Source: UBA1443 sp964445745 (GTDB lineage: Bacteria > Omnitrophota > Omnitrophia > Omnitrophales > Aquincolibacteriaceae). From it: a DNA stretch of 64,000 nucleotides. A program made the translations under genes and the position numbers. The first letter of the stretch is position 1; each line of letters begins with the position of its first letter. This document shows positions 54,801 through 59,180 of the stretch, one piece after another. Under the pieces are notes generated by a model, which did not search any database, was not told the origin of the DNA, and was given only the letters and a program-made list of their open reading frames with translations. The stretch covers positions 1 to 64,000 of the forward strand of contig CAYULU010000002.1 of assembly GCA_964445745.1 (NCBI GenBank). The letters run 5' to 3'.

Positions 54801-55735
54801 GCTTGACGCTTACCGCCTAACACGAGCGGAAGCGTTCGTTCCAAATACGTGAACAGATCCAGTTTTTTCGCATCAAACTGCTCTTTGACCTTCATCCATT
54901 CCCTGAATTCCTTCGGAAATCGGCGGGCGGCAAGAAGTTTTAATTCTTTCTCAATCGCGCTGAGATCTCGTCCAATGGTTTCCTTTTTTTCTGCGGATAG
55001 TCGGTACTGATCGATATTGTCTTGGTGAAGTTTTAGGCTGTCAGCACCGATAAGCGTCCAATCCAGTCCATGATCCATAGTCCGCGGCCCACTGATGGAG
55101 TGTGTGATTTGACTAAGGTCTGTGGACTGTCGCCCGTGGGCTAATCCGCTTTGCCGATTGATGTGTGCATACTCAGCACCCCGCAACCGAAGCTTATCCA
55201 GAAAAAAATAGGAAATTTTTTCTTTCAGGGCGGGATCTTCAATGAACCTGAAAAGGTCATCCGTCGGAACTGGCCCCTCATATCCCTCCTGAAAGACAGT
55301 TGCGACTCCGTAGCGTTCTGTAAGCAAGCGAATAATCTTTGCTATATTTTCCTGCCCTTCAAGTGAGTCGTGAGCATCTTGAATGAACACAATCATGCGG
55401 TCATTTCGAGGAATAGGTAATGATGGACGTTGACCGCTTGCGTTATCCGTTTCACCGTTATCAGAACCTGTCGCCTGTTCCCCGTTCCCCGGGGCGCGGT
55501 AAACTTCGTTTATCGAGCCCAGTTCGGGAGGGAGCCAGCCGTTTTCATAAAGGGGTTGGCTTTGAAATCCGGCAAGGCTCTCCCCTCCCTGAACTATGGA
55601 TGATGAGGGTATCTGGCCGAGGGCCTGTGAAGGGAAAAAGAGGATATCAGTAAAAAGAAAGAGCACCGCAACGAACACTGCGGTGCTCTTAATTGCCGTC
55701 CCTTTTTTAGCTTTATAATGAGATAGATTCTGCAT
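42848..55735 (-). CDS. Giant multidomain exported protein, 4295 residues, candidate polyprotein
   Basis: One uninterrupted frame of 12.9 kb starting at an ATG with AAGGGG eight bases upstream. Order by residue: signal peptide 1-41; ChaN/TraB-like region ~108-560; second signal-peptide-like segment 675-703; beta-rich unknown ~705-990; unknown ~995-1330; methyltransferase-like ~1335-1660; phosphoribosyltransferase-like ~1670-1895; UPF0489-like ~1905-2140; helical and membrane region ~2150-2740; small domain with GNAT-like GKGRALLREL ~2760-2900; methyltransferase-like ~2985-3190 and ~3360-3555; helical ~3565-3855; RsuA-type pseudouridine synthase ~3864-4085; C-terminal unknown. Ten RSE-x-R motifs mark the junctions. 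I count only four Cys. Giant ORFs are known from Omnitrophota; the function and the polyprotein idea are inference. Confidence 0.9.
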   Translation of the reverse strand: MQNLSHYKAKKGTAIKSTAVFVAVLFLFTDILFFPSQALGQIPSSSIVQGGESLAGFQSQPLYENGWLPPELGSINEVYRAPGNGEQATGSDNGETDNASGQRPSLPIPRNDRMIVFIQDAHDSLEGQENIAKIIRLLTERYGVATVFQEGYEGPVPTDDLFRFIEDPALKEKISYFFLDKLRLRGAEYAHINRQSGLAHGRQSTDLSQITHSISGPRTMDHGLDWTLIGADSLKLHQDNIDQYRLSAEKKETIGRDLSAIEKELKLLAARRFPKEFREWMKVKEQFDAKKLDLFTYLERTLPLVLGGKRQAINEKQADLNANRLPFTPDAATPLLRFILEAVRSNNPVVLEKAKHIDAREVFAELLKLEQMIAETYLADGEGGTRPFEARSRMMDLNADLQLYDHYKTLQLLKRLNSLEVTQEEYAALLVQPPASGVRHDTPFREAPYHLEVSTQCLAEFIHSQTKKPLVLSKQWERNIQDAVKFYEIALQRDNALSTALGKYFPADQSTQYSKLSGVKPAILVYGGFHKENIKRILEAKGISYVVVSPRITQPSPRHEAYYKQLMTDGFHKFELPFLLRTAASQPTLLNLDPQVARAEIRAVYEAAIRYPNHPETWERHLDSTDPGSIAREISPALESIQEVVKPTRTLEKVDRRSEVRGEADGKKRNSLFQMSRHSLLKMGLLFFAVGLFSMAHVGGAQPSIERTIFRQGSWNVLGTRDTGPASEKIRTSAGLHSEIKIVNGRHQIFSVKGNGFLRGTLPGMDWGTSFVLPGYWSQGRYFHNPRITHASFDLDEKGELRLKGVFEDQNGNFVADDFEVVFSTAPRGEALMKVSFTMKAKKDFTLDQERLRNHDGFRFAQFSSMFSSMNVGSVHDADTAEYEDETGERIETKLENKNQFIFSEPRPLGPARTFYLKNKNPVSGRNNPTTYIRLAESMDPSQFTPQGWVTESQDVNDDNVGGWIHFDAAKAYYRSGEKIGRFDFVLGIAPNRSETRNQLGEMEEGAPALTTHRIQGRELQDVVAFLDREWPDFETINIGEQNGKTISVKDTLESELPAARFAFEKMMQLRGWMDRNGKENVPLVIWQNMRLGELYPYLGPEIKKSFGILELTKEQYRHLAYSPNPIPGEITASRYLLIKDKVPSSFPSEGSSYDGSPEEEWDSSLVLWLVKDIKLLGEKLKAPVLMIDHSSRSLSGAQEIVKAGEKGTAIVFEESPGSFQAIKTTLDKNGTALVILNVARGAAVRPGASVFDRFDSLFLEKNPEKKVRVSGQELSFFDAFRKVYEAAILKEALLPEAPDRSQKTPQLPALAEIRAVTPKNTSRARHWYFLNQLFRYLFFPKVLGLDFSQGEHRVVDVGVGALPVTTVEMAERFQKEISGAISTGRIEMIGIEIPEAVPYAHITAEGLTAEKFVDKFRFRLSERPMEESLRRWDLKAITLTINGKKEVTGAFASFDSENGTHYRDVAISQEIPYLSLERFYKGRQGDLLKEMIEFLGPEKIRYALSQGVSGTFDGISVELDPVRNMLEKAGVKLVVTDNPWSAGVRDVRLMTVFNVIQHIPQAEKLPFLEKLAKSLKEGKADEHGKLTEMGGILALKGGRLDGTPSFAETYYTNVNGHLVEIETTPHNFNHAVMSGQELGGFSVNFEERKLKPVWISSDGARDSRSEVRTQQELRDKGEFIASLADASLRLTRYLHDNDFHAVLASGDSAEIPLRLVTTAWQTLYPDEPFPLQFVFDGQENSRLYRDWAAVHAFGTDTPEEQSKFLNRAKELIDGKKSPDGRKQLIDFKEGKLVFIDTLMSTGFKTGMLKMIFKRLGFKNISYAILWASDPQILRVLHPDVFVAESARGKIDELGDLDHDLSVLRKNEPARVKLTMEEIQATLTLVQKAITSGGLSPRSELRSDFPKMGKSFFPMERFRSMEELRLTDGRKIPVSVTQKHHEIIEWIKSLQKQGIATPETTLVNFDAHPDTVYENLHEGSWVYWIREPERKTGSVISKGRMVWVRGKAYEPTLRGMWPDELKHGYGSLKENIFKDGADQLKGHLSGPAIITLDLDFLGSSDERTVSLKEVEERIQSFLRAVFESEIQPIAFHISISEKYLAKVRDYMDLPAGMAPRRDEAISQVLVEGIQLKGMRFGRQGTDVLFEPRSEIRSSLNDPPEGVLQAENQEGPQVESDTFQISQDPDFPEILNRVKMLLESYKIPGRYPEDESIRSLLTVVLDPRISDSGKQDKIRECLPSLARKFLSDLCRQIEEIGFPLSAKVMTAPDLIQRLDEFLLRPARQAYEQGKLKRTGQLLEMILSVNGKAYSGGSDPLLLELFEEAKEIESSLHRIEAWFARRVIDDKGTKVIRPTDLPATIQEWEAFSQEERKIIQRARANGEKLKWFEKMHNALIEPVINRAQRINNLQKFIVQGRTSLQKQFAMTVMIITNWMIDLFFIYPLVKMPTIAGALWLGRATGLGVLQVAIVAGAAVLLNMEGGLVRLFLIYPVFKLIWPKLIHLNRKGLIVNFVPSGPGNFAPFLFFNPTLGIDMPLALKERYLISRQVEKALAYYPGITEKIIVDITEAIYQAELQIGDSFNYRRFKIRRAKEKHTREAYTKKNGGESKNPLISFIKREDLSNHFPFYVKLKDRFFRWVGFPAQGYRKGTRPTLLIGDSRQLKKIKQFLKSDGLSEEQLGRVYQLDLAKYFQKIGVSKKTFHGKKPLAGEFIQPMFPTLEENTHQPQKGQLKKTAQNPKGLGNARPGGGKKNRSELRQSSHQGSQVPDVTWEELKQQGYDLYVSRDQKKGEDFYEWVGVVKKDGRILEGSNFVLQVFPKSKFICILLFFPAFPIPVHENDKNGKGRALLRELLALEDYTGYSVVSMATGKFPASLAKMKELHPVVELTESPWPMSLINSSNPEIQEKIKTLYEGVENADDVSDDEKDEVLGALGEATFIGEVTAPFYGLPAEGEETQGRSESRSNLAASLDASLNQERMQVIIDAMEEFREIESSEGNEIPWISPFGSFRPSNIQMIQDLVHHFDIGTKRKKILETGFGDGLTAAILAAATDADVVGIEPDPDRFQVGADFLEFLKIAKGIELPNLQLLQEDLLDHEIDDYDLIYFYYTPPLGDRESFPEKVLAKMEKSLKAESVFVAPILGSEDPLSILDVETRIVREFIAGSGILAHRYDRLGTISTSVFWKKESVNPNEVPGRSEVRSDIETVDRDFARQFRTLDPEKDGDAKVLRAVREVMNQLPVFGKSETGSLGISRADKMILMNSNTNLRSFRMQVSRYFSEDEKGRLRYPEMVSWISDRLGSSQSEGVQTRQSSMENGQEEKRFVPGATDRVESAGSLLRDSQGVVFSENDLQEKMSLLFSKAGIHRRNMKGLITRKGVYFPSAPDTAINVLRTMDLSGRKRAVILDAGHGQGELVFYLAKMIQLWYPDLEVELIGIEFEDEIFDESMRLLEVFKQEELPGKISIQFHQGDFNSEHFEPLFQKADYVYYFSKGTNDIRSFARTLETTMNKPGAKIVEYGEGELAEYMQWIHAPVRSQMSLVSPRIQVHEFVSDGRLEDAKNLQGPRSESRIEKQGIGIFLQTRRVEYSAGKYHLRNRNQSFSQWRSLARSVLRILETEFDNLAIQGISADREREVRQILQNTRYGLVLDTSQIVSLRNREIRRRLNNLRNALASNNREIFLSVVRGLNQLRWLQEPELLSTVKLFRGLRDIAENKWQVADSPQRMNGYLDQLEARLQRVDTLGWLFQRFVSKYVELRSGENPLSHEDAQKKAFETTVAQGNFDFTRQSDNRTLLLFYQLIFVSSREHSEFLESISRIAGQQAFKAPGRVPDDTSQLATWMPNDLYLWAPQVVLEALSKFEPLRSELRQPKETGKYFLLNKPVGFITTEKQEPNAPHTPIAWDLLPPDVKNGRHFLGRLDKDTSGLLLVGGNAELNQLLLNPKRNPDHKVRKTYEAVVGGHVTEASVNRLKQGVIISAEGKKYLVHANELRILERFWEGKRPLTRLEIVISEGKFHQVRTMLRVVGHQVLELQRTAFGPILLGNLAPGSWRELSSDEYNWLSGRLSQSPVRSSESALEEEYLDPLTGNREPEDDLPRSDDATTERGGELRGAGGKTPGQHFSSSASSTQENIAELEKPAVFVIEKGQIEGMPSSELRQLMVFAAINRKNLWLVVPDMLEGSHSQFLEDLKTLGVRISQDLPEIARSSGVRVIGFSDKETDTAGKLRMRLAQKNPRLAKGVKEYFAFEGGNGFFLAQLVSQPGDLAVMNGFRYDKAGRFQAALHAFLNHLMNSYVVTAISA
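43560..44146 (-). other. RsuA-type pseudouridine synthase domain within the giant ORF
   Basis: Residues ~3864-4085. LNKPVGFITT, the active-site block GRLDKDTSGLLLV (Asp 3915), RKTYEAVVGGH, ISEGKFHQVRTMLRVVGHQV and LQRTAFGPILLGNLAPG are all family hallmarks, so the catalytic core appears complete. The usual N-terminal S4 domain is missing; instead an RSELR motif directly precedes the domain. Confidence 0.85.
45071..45658 (-). other. Class I methyltransferase-like domain in the giant ORF (third)
   Basis: Residues ~3360-3555. AVILDAGHGQGELVFYLAKM matches SAM-binding motif I, and ELIGIEFEDEIF the acidic end of strand 2, followed by ISIQFHQGDF. Target unknown. Confidence 0.65.
46166..46783 (-). 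other. Class I methyltransferase-like domain in the giant ORF (second)
   Basis: Residues ~2985-3190. KILETGFGDGLTAAILAA is SAM motif I, DVVGIEPDPDRF the strand-2 acid, and LLQEDLLDHEIDDYDLIYFYY the motif II/IV region. It is flanked on both sides by RSE-x-R motifs (2957 and 3194). Confidence 0.65.
48230..48480 (-). other. Membrane-spanning region inside the giant ORF
   Basis: Residues ~2419-2502 contain three or so strongly hydrophobic stretches, including MIITNWMIDLFFIYPLV, GVLQVAIVAGAAVLLNM and LVRLFLIYPVFKLIWP. This would anchor or translocate the middle of the chain. Confidence 0.7.
49316..50023 (-). other. UPF0489-like (arginase-fold) domain in the giant ORF
   Basis: Residues ~1905-2140. 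HHEIIEWI, LVNFDAHPDTVYENLHEGSW, and ITLDLDFLGSSDE reproduce the metal-binding Asp/His pattern of UPF0489 proteins, some of which have been described as peptide arginases. It is bounded by RSELR (1898) and RSEIR (2148). Confidence 0.65.
50051..50728 (-). other. Phosphoribosyltransferase-like domain in the giant ORF
   Basis: Residues ~1670-1895. AVLASGDSAEIPLRLV and LVFIDTLMSTGFKTGML resemble the first loop and the PRPP-binding loop of PRTase folds, but the match is weak and catalytic competence is doubtful. Confidence 0.4.
50756..51733 (-). other. Methyltransferase-like domain in the giant ORF (first)
   Basis: Residues ~1335-1660. HRVVDVGVGALPVTTVEMAE and IEMIGIEIPEAVPY look like SAM motif I and strand 2, and VRLMTVFNVIQHIPQAEKL like the post-motif helix. 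The middle part is divergent. Confidence 0.5.
53627..53713 (-). other. Internal signal-peptide-like segment in the giant ORF
   Basis: Residues 675-703: a Met, basic residues (SRHSLLK), a hydrophobic core (GLLFFAVGLFSMA) and a small-residue end (VGGAQP). It begins 14 residues after the first RSEVR motif, as if a second exported protein started here. Confidence 0.65.
54050..55414 (-). other. ChaN/TraB-like region in the giant ORF
   Basis: Residues ~108-560. It opens with MIVFIQDAHDSLEGQENIAK and VFQEGYEGP, and closes with ILVYGGFHKENIKRILEAKG. This resembles the paired His/Glu motifs of haem-binding ChaN-like or TraB/PrgY-like proteins. Assignment is tentative. Confidence 0.45.
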
Positions 55736-55765
55736 CTAGCCAACCCCTTGACTATAGTAAATTCT

Positions 55766-55883
55766 TTTTAAATGTTCTTCGCTCCAAAAGTTAACACTTT
55801 TAAATGTTTAGTCAAATGATGGGGTTCCCAAAAGCGGGATAACAATCAGAATGTTATAAATTGCTATATATTGTCACTGTCAA
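55766..55883 (-). promoter_or_regulatory. Candidate promoter/operator region of the giant gene
   Basis: Two possible promoters: TTGACA (55883-55878) with TATAAC (55858-55853) at a long 19-base spacing, or TTGACT (55815-55810) with TAACTT (55793-55788) at 16. An inverted repeat AAAAGT-TAAC-ACTTTT (55786-55801) covers the latter -10. The 11-base word AACATTTAAAA occurs twice in direct orientation (55766-55776, 55798-55808). Together these look like an operator, but this is inference. Confidence 0.4.
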
Positions 55884-56001
55884 AATCGGTAGAGAATCGG
55901 CAGATTTATTAAATTCTGATTGGCAATCAAAGAGTAGCCGGCGGATCCACCTTGTCGGGATCGAGCACCCGCTACAGAAGGAATGAAAAAAGATCGCTTT
56001 T

Positions 56002-57528
56002 TTATCCGTCGTAAAGGTTTTGGGTAGCAAACTCAGGATCGCTCGTAAAATGAATCCGGAGTTTTCGAAGGGCTTTTTCATCGCCCGGAGTCGGAATATG
56101 GGTGATGTGCATTGGCCGGTCTCGCAAGGCCGTCAAACTCTCCATAGCCTTTTGTGCGGTCGGATTCGTGGTGGCGCTCATACTCAGGGCAATAAGAATT
56201 TCTTCCAGATCAAGACTGACTGCTTTACTCCCAAACACATCCTGCTTAAGCTCTCCGATCGACTGGATAACATTGGGCGACAAAATATGGATATCTTCCG
56301 GCAGACCGGCAACAGCCTTGACAGCATTCAGCACCGCACTCGAAGCCGCGTGCATCAGCGGGGTATTCTTTCCAGTGACAATCGTTCCGTCGGACAATCC
56401 AAGCGCCGCACCGCAGTAAATCCCCTGATTCCCTTTCCCTTTTTTCTGCGCCTCCTTGGCTGCCTGGCGCGCCGGCTCCACCACGGGCCGATGTTCGGGT
56501 TTCACCTCAAGGTCCTCCATTAAAAGACCGGCTTTTTCGACCACCTCTTTTTCCACATAACCCATCCGGTAATCACAGGCACATTGGAAATACCGTGCGA
56601 TCACCTCCTGCACCGCAGCTTTTTTCACAATCTCATCATCTACAATTCCAAATCCCGCGCGATTAACCCCCATATCCGTCGGGGATTCGTAATAAGACTC
56701 ACCCCCCGTAATCTTTTTCAAAATTCGTTTAAGCACGGGGAACACTTCAACATCGCGATTGTAATTGACGGTTGTTTTTTGGTACGTCTCAAGATGGAAC
56801 GGATCAATCATGTTAAAATCCATGAGATCCGTCGTTGCCGCCTCATACGCAATATTCACGGGATGCTTCAGGGGAATATTCCAGATCGGGAAGGTTTCGA
56901 ATTTCGCGTAGCCGCTCGCGAGCCCCTGCTTGTGGTCATGATAAAGCTGGGACAGACAAGTCGCCAATTTACCACTGCCGGGACCCGGGCCTGAAACGAT
57001 GACGAGCGGCTTTTTCGTCACAATGTACTCGTTAGCACCGTACCCTTCATCGCTGACAATCGTATCCACATCGGTTGGATAACCCTTGGTAAACCGGTGG
57101 GTGTAGGTCCTGATCCCGCGACGCTCAAGTTTGTTTTTAAAAATTTTAGCGGCCGGTTGCTCCGAAAAACGCGTAATCACGACCGCCGCCACATCAAGCT
57201 CCCACCCGCGGTATTCATCAATCATGCGAAATATGTCGGCATCATACGTAATTCCGAAATCCGCCCGCATTTTTCGCCGTTCAATATCACCCGCGTGAAT
57301 ACACATGACAATTTCAGCCTTGTCACGGAGTTTGTGAAGAAGCCGCATTTTCACGTTAGGATCAAAGCCCGGGAGGACTCGCATCGCATGATAATCACCA
57401 ATAATCTTCCCCCCAAATTCAAGGTAAAGCTTATCGCTAAATCGCTCAACACGTTCCAGGATGGCAGCCGACTGCTCGTTGAGGTATTTAAGATTATCAA
57501 AACCCGTATTCTTCACCACCGCCTGCAT
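56002..57528 (-). CDS. DUF1846 family protein
   Basis: A cytoplasmic protein of about 508 residues matching the DUF1846 family along its length, for example NEQSAAILERVERFSDKLYLEFGGKI, DADIFRMIDEYRGWELDVAAVVITR, VSGPGPGSGKLATCLSQLYHDH and GVNRAGFGIVDDE. The biochemical role of this family is not established, to my knowledge. The P-loop-like GPGPGSGK hints at nucleotide binding. I place the start at the ATG at 57528, preceded by GGGAGG, rather than a codon at 57564. It lies upstream of the giant gene after a 266-base spacer. Confidence 0.9.
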   Translation of the reverse strand: MQAVVKNTGFDNLKYLNEQSAAILERVERFSDKLYLEFGGKIIGDYHAMRVLPGFDPNVKMRLLHKLRDKAEIVMCIHAGDIERRKMRADFGITYDADIFRMIDEYRGWELDVAAVVITRFSEQPAAKIFKNKLERRGIRTYTHRFTKGYPTDVDTIVSDEGYGANEYIVTKKPLVIVSGPGPGSGKLATCLSQLYHDHKQGLASGYAKFETFPIWNIPLKHPVNIAYEAATTDLMDFNMIDPFHLETYQKTTVNYNRDVEVFPVLKRILKKITGGESYYESPTDMGVNRAGFGIVDDEIVKKAAVQEVIARYFQCACDYRMGYVEKEVVEKAGLLMEDLEVKPEHRPVVEPARQAAKEAQKKGKGNQGIYCGAALGLSDGTIVTGKNTPLMHAASSAVLNAVKAVAGLPEDIHILSPNVIQSIGELKQDVFGSKAVSLDLEEILIALSMSATTNPTAQKAMESLTALRDRPMHITHIPTPGDEKALRKLRIHFTSDPEFATQNLYDG

Positions 57529-57654
57529 CACGCCTCCCTGTTTTTTTGTCGCGCAACGCCCCACGAACCGCGCACAACAATTCGGCTTGAAATCTTCGTA
57601 ATCCGTTAACCATTATACATCACGTAGTCGTTTGAGTTTTGAAATGACCGGTCG

Positions 57655-57930
57655 CTAGCTTTTTGCCGGGCATGACTTGCAGGCACCCGAACAAACCGGA
57701 GCTGAAGTCGGCGCCTTATCCTTCTTCGCGGATTCTTTGTACCCTTTGGAGCGATAATCCGTCTGATAAAATCCGCTTCCCTTGAATAGAACTCCGGCCC
57801 CGCCCGAGATCATACGCTGCACCTTTTTTTTCCCGCAGGCCGGACATTTCCGGATCGGCTGGTCGTTCATCGATTGAAATTTTTCAAACTGGTGCCCGCA
57901 GGCACTACATTCATATCCGTACGTAGGCAT
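57655..57930 (-). CDS. FmdB-type small zinc-ribbon protein
   Basis: A 91-residue protein starting MPTYGYECSACGHQFEKFQS, with a zinc ribbon formed by CSAC and CPAC (residues about 8-37) and VQRMISGGAGVLFKGSGFYQTDY, all typical of the FmdB 'putative regulatory protein' family. The tail adds CSGACKSCPA, a further Cys cluster. A regulatory role is suggested by the family name only. It precedes the DUF1846 gene. Confidence 0.88.
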   Translation of the reverse strand: MPTYGYECSACGHQFEKFQSMNDQPIRKCPACGKKKVQRMISGGAGVLFKGSGFYQTDYRSKGYKESAKKDKAPTSAPVCSGACKSCPAKS

Positions 57931-58007
57931 ATTTTCTAATCCCTCTCTTTTTCTTTGAAGCGCCGATTATAGAGAAAAAAAACTCCAGGGGTACTATTTT
58001 TTACGAA

Positions 58008-58090
58008 AGACCATTTCATAAACATTGCCAGCCCGTTATCTCCCAAGAGACTGAAAAATAGAATTCTAAAACTGATTTCAGAAAACCCGC
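58008..58090. repeat. Palindromic dispersed repeat, degenerate copy D
   Basis: The stretch ATTTCATAAACATTGCCAGC followed by CCGTTATCTCCCAAGAGACTG aligns with the 5' arm and centre of copy C (TTTCACAAGTATTTCCAAC, CCGTTGTTTCTCAATGGATTG) with many substitutions. The 3' arm is poorly conserved. It occupies most of the FmdB/DUF3108 spacer. Confidence 0.4.
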
Positions 58091-58099
58091 TCCACCAGC

Positions 58100-58888
58100 T
58101 TACGATTGATATTCAATAACGGTCGCGGTCACATCTCCCAAAACAGGCACTTTCACTTTAAGCTTCAGGGGAATCCGCCGCTCATCCATACTCATCCAGC
58201 CGCGAACTTTCCCGCGTCGCACAAAAAAACCTTCGAACATGATGATGGGTTCTATCTCGACAGCTTGGAAAGTACCCATTCCGTCAATCTTCATTTCTTC
58301 AATGTCATGCGCCAAAACCTCGAGCTCCCAGTTCTTCTCATCCGCGTTTACGGGAATAACCGCTTTCGTTCCCGGCTTAACATCCAGCGTCCGGTAATAA
58401 TATCCACACGAGATCTGATCCTGGACATTCTTCGGAATCAACATTTCTTTGCGGCTATTGTCTTTTTTAGAAAAAAATCTTCCCACGTTTTTCGACGGAT
58501 CATACTCCATCACCTCGTCCGTCCAGTAACGTCCTTCATGAAGGATCTTTTCGTAGCGCAACGAATGAAGTTTTTCAACATCGATATAAGAATGGTGCGT
58601 GTCGCGAACTTTGTAGATCCAGTCCAATACAGATTTAGAGCGGATATTAATCTCAACGTGATAGGCATCACGACCGTTGATCCGGACAATCTCCTTGACC
58701 CAGGATTCGGCTTCGCCCACAGTAATCCCCGCGTAAGACACTTTGAATTTGATCTTCTCCCCGAGGGAAAACGCGCCCGACGGTTTTTCGGAGACCGGAA
58801 ATATTTTTTCGGAATCGCCAGCCTGAACCCCCGTCGTAAGCAAACAAAAAAACAAAACTCCTGACCCCAAACAGCTATTAATTTTCAT
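58100..58888 (-). CDS. DUF3108 exported protein
   Basis: A 262-residue protein with a signal peptide (SCLGSGVLFFCLLTTGVQAG). The mature part is beta-rich and matches DUF3108: FSLGEKIKFKVSYAGITVGEAES, YKVRDTHHSYID, the LRYEKILHEGRYWTDE segment and a C-terminal RGWMSMDERRIPLKLKVKVP. It is probably periplasmic or outer-membrane-associated; the function of DUF3108 is not settled. It stands alone between spacers that contain palindromic repeats. Confidence 0.85.
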   Translation of the reverse strand: MKINSCLGSGVLFFCLLTTGVQAGDSEKIFPVSEKPSGAFSLGEKIKFKVSYAGITVGEAESWVKEIVRINGRDAYHVEINIRSKSVLDWIYKVRDTHHSYIDVEKLHSLRYEKILHEGRYWTDEVMEYDPSKNVGRFFSKKDNSRKEMLIPKNVQDQISCGYYYRTLDVKPGTKAVIPVNADEKNWELEVLAHDIEEMKIDGMGTFQAVEIEPIIMFEGFFVRRGKVRGWMSMDERRIPLKLKVKVPVLGDVTATVIEYQS

Positions 58889-58946
58889 CGCATTTCCATT
58901 TCAAAAAAGTGATTAAAATTCATGATCGGATCGAGCCTTTAAGACC

Positions 58947-59027
58947 AGAGGCAGTTTCACAAGTATTTCCAACCCGTTGTTTCTCAATGGATTGGAAAAT
59001 GCAAAAGGGACTTATAAAACCGCTTCT
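58947..59027. repeat. Palindromic dispersed repeat, copy C
   Basis: An 81-bp copy beginning AGAGGCAGTTTCACAAGT and ending ACTTATAAAACCGCTTCT. Relative to copy A (reversed) there are about nine differences. One T-to-C and A-to-G pair in the central stem is compensatory, indicating that hairpin structure matters. It abuts the end of a decayed 4Fe-4S gene. Confidence 0.85.
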
Positions 59028-59174
59028 CATTACTACCTTTTGGATCGGGAGCTTTCTCCCTGCAAGATCCAGGATTCCCGCACAATATTCCAGAGGCCCG
59101 AACAACACGGAACTTCCATCATCGCAACCGCTACAGGAACCCCTGTCAATCTCGATAATTTTTCGCTTTAGCAT
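59028..59174 (-). pseudogene. Scar of a 4Fe-4S (ferredoxin-like) protein gene
   Basis: Three in-order fragments in shifting frames. First MLKRKIIEIDRGSCSGC at the 5' end, like the KRKIIxIDxxxCxGC start of ferredoxin-type proteins. Then, in another frame, MEVPCCSGLWNIVRES, like the EVPCCGGL block near the C terminus of a ~270-residue 4Fe-4S protein family. Then KLPIQKVV back in the first frame, like its extreme C terminus. The middle of the gene is deleted and at least two frameshifts are present. Palindromic repeat copy C follows directly. Confidence 0.6.
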
Positions 59175-59180
59175 CTTGTT

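Noticed and set aside
58920..59174. An 84-codon frame as an intact ferredoxin-like gene
   Set aside because: Only the first 17 residues look like a 4Fe-4S protein in that frame; later homologous pieces are in a different frame and the rest is repeat DNA, so it is called a pseudogene scar.
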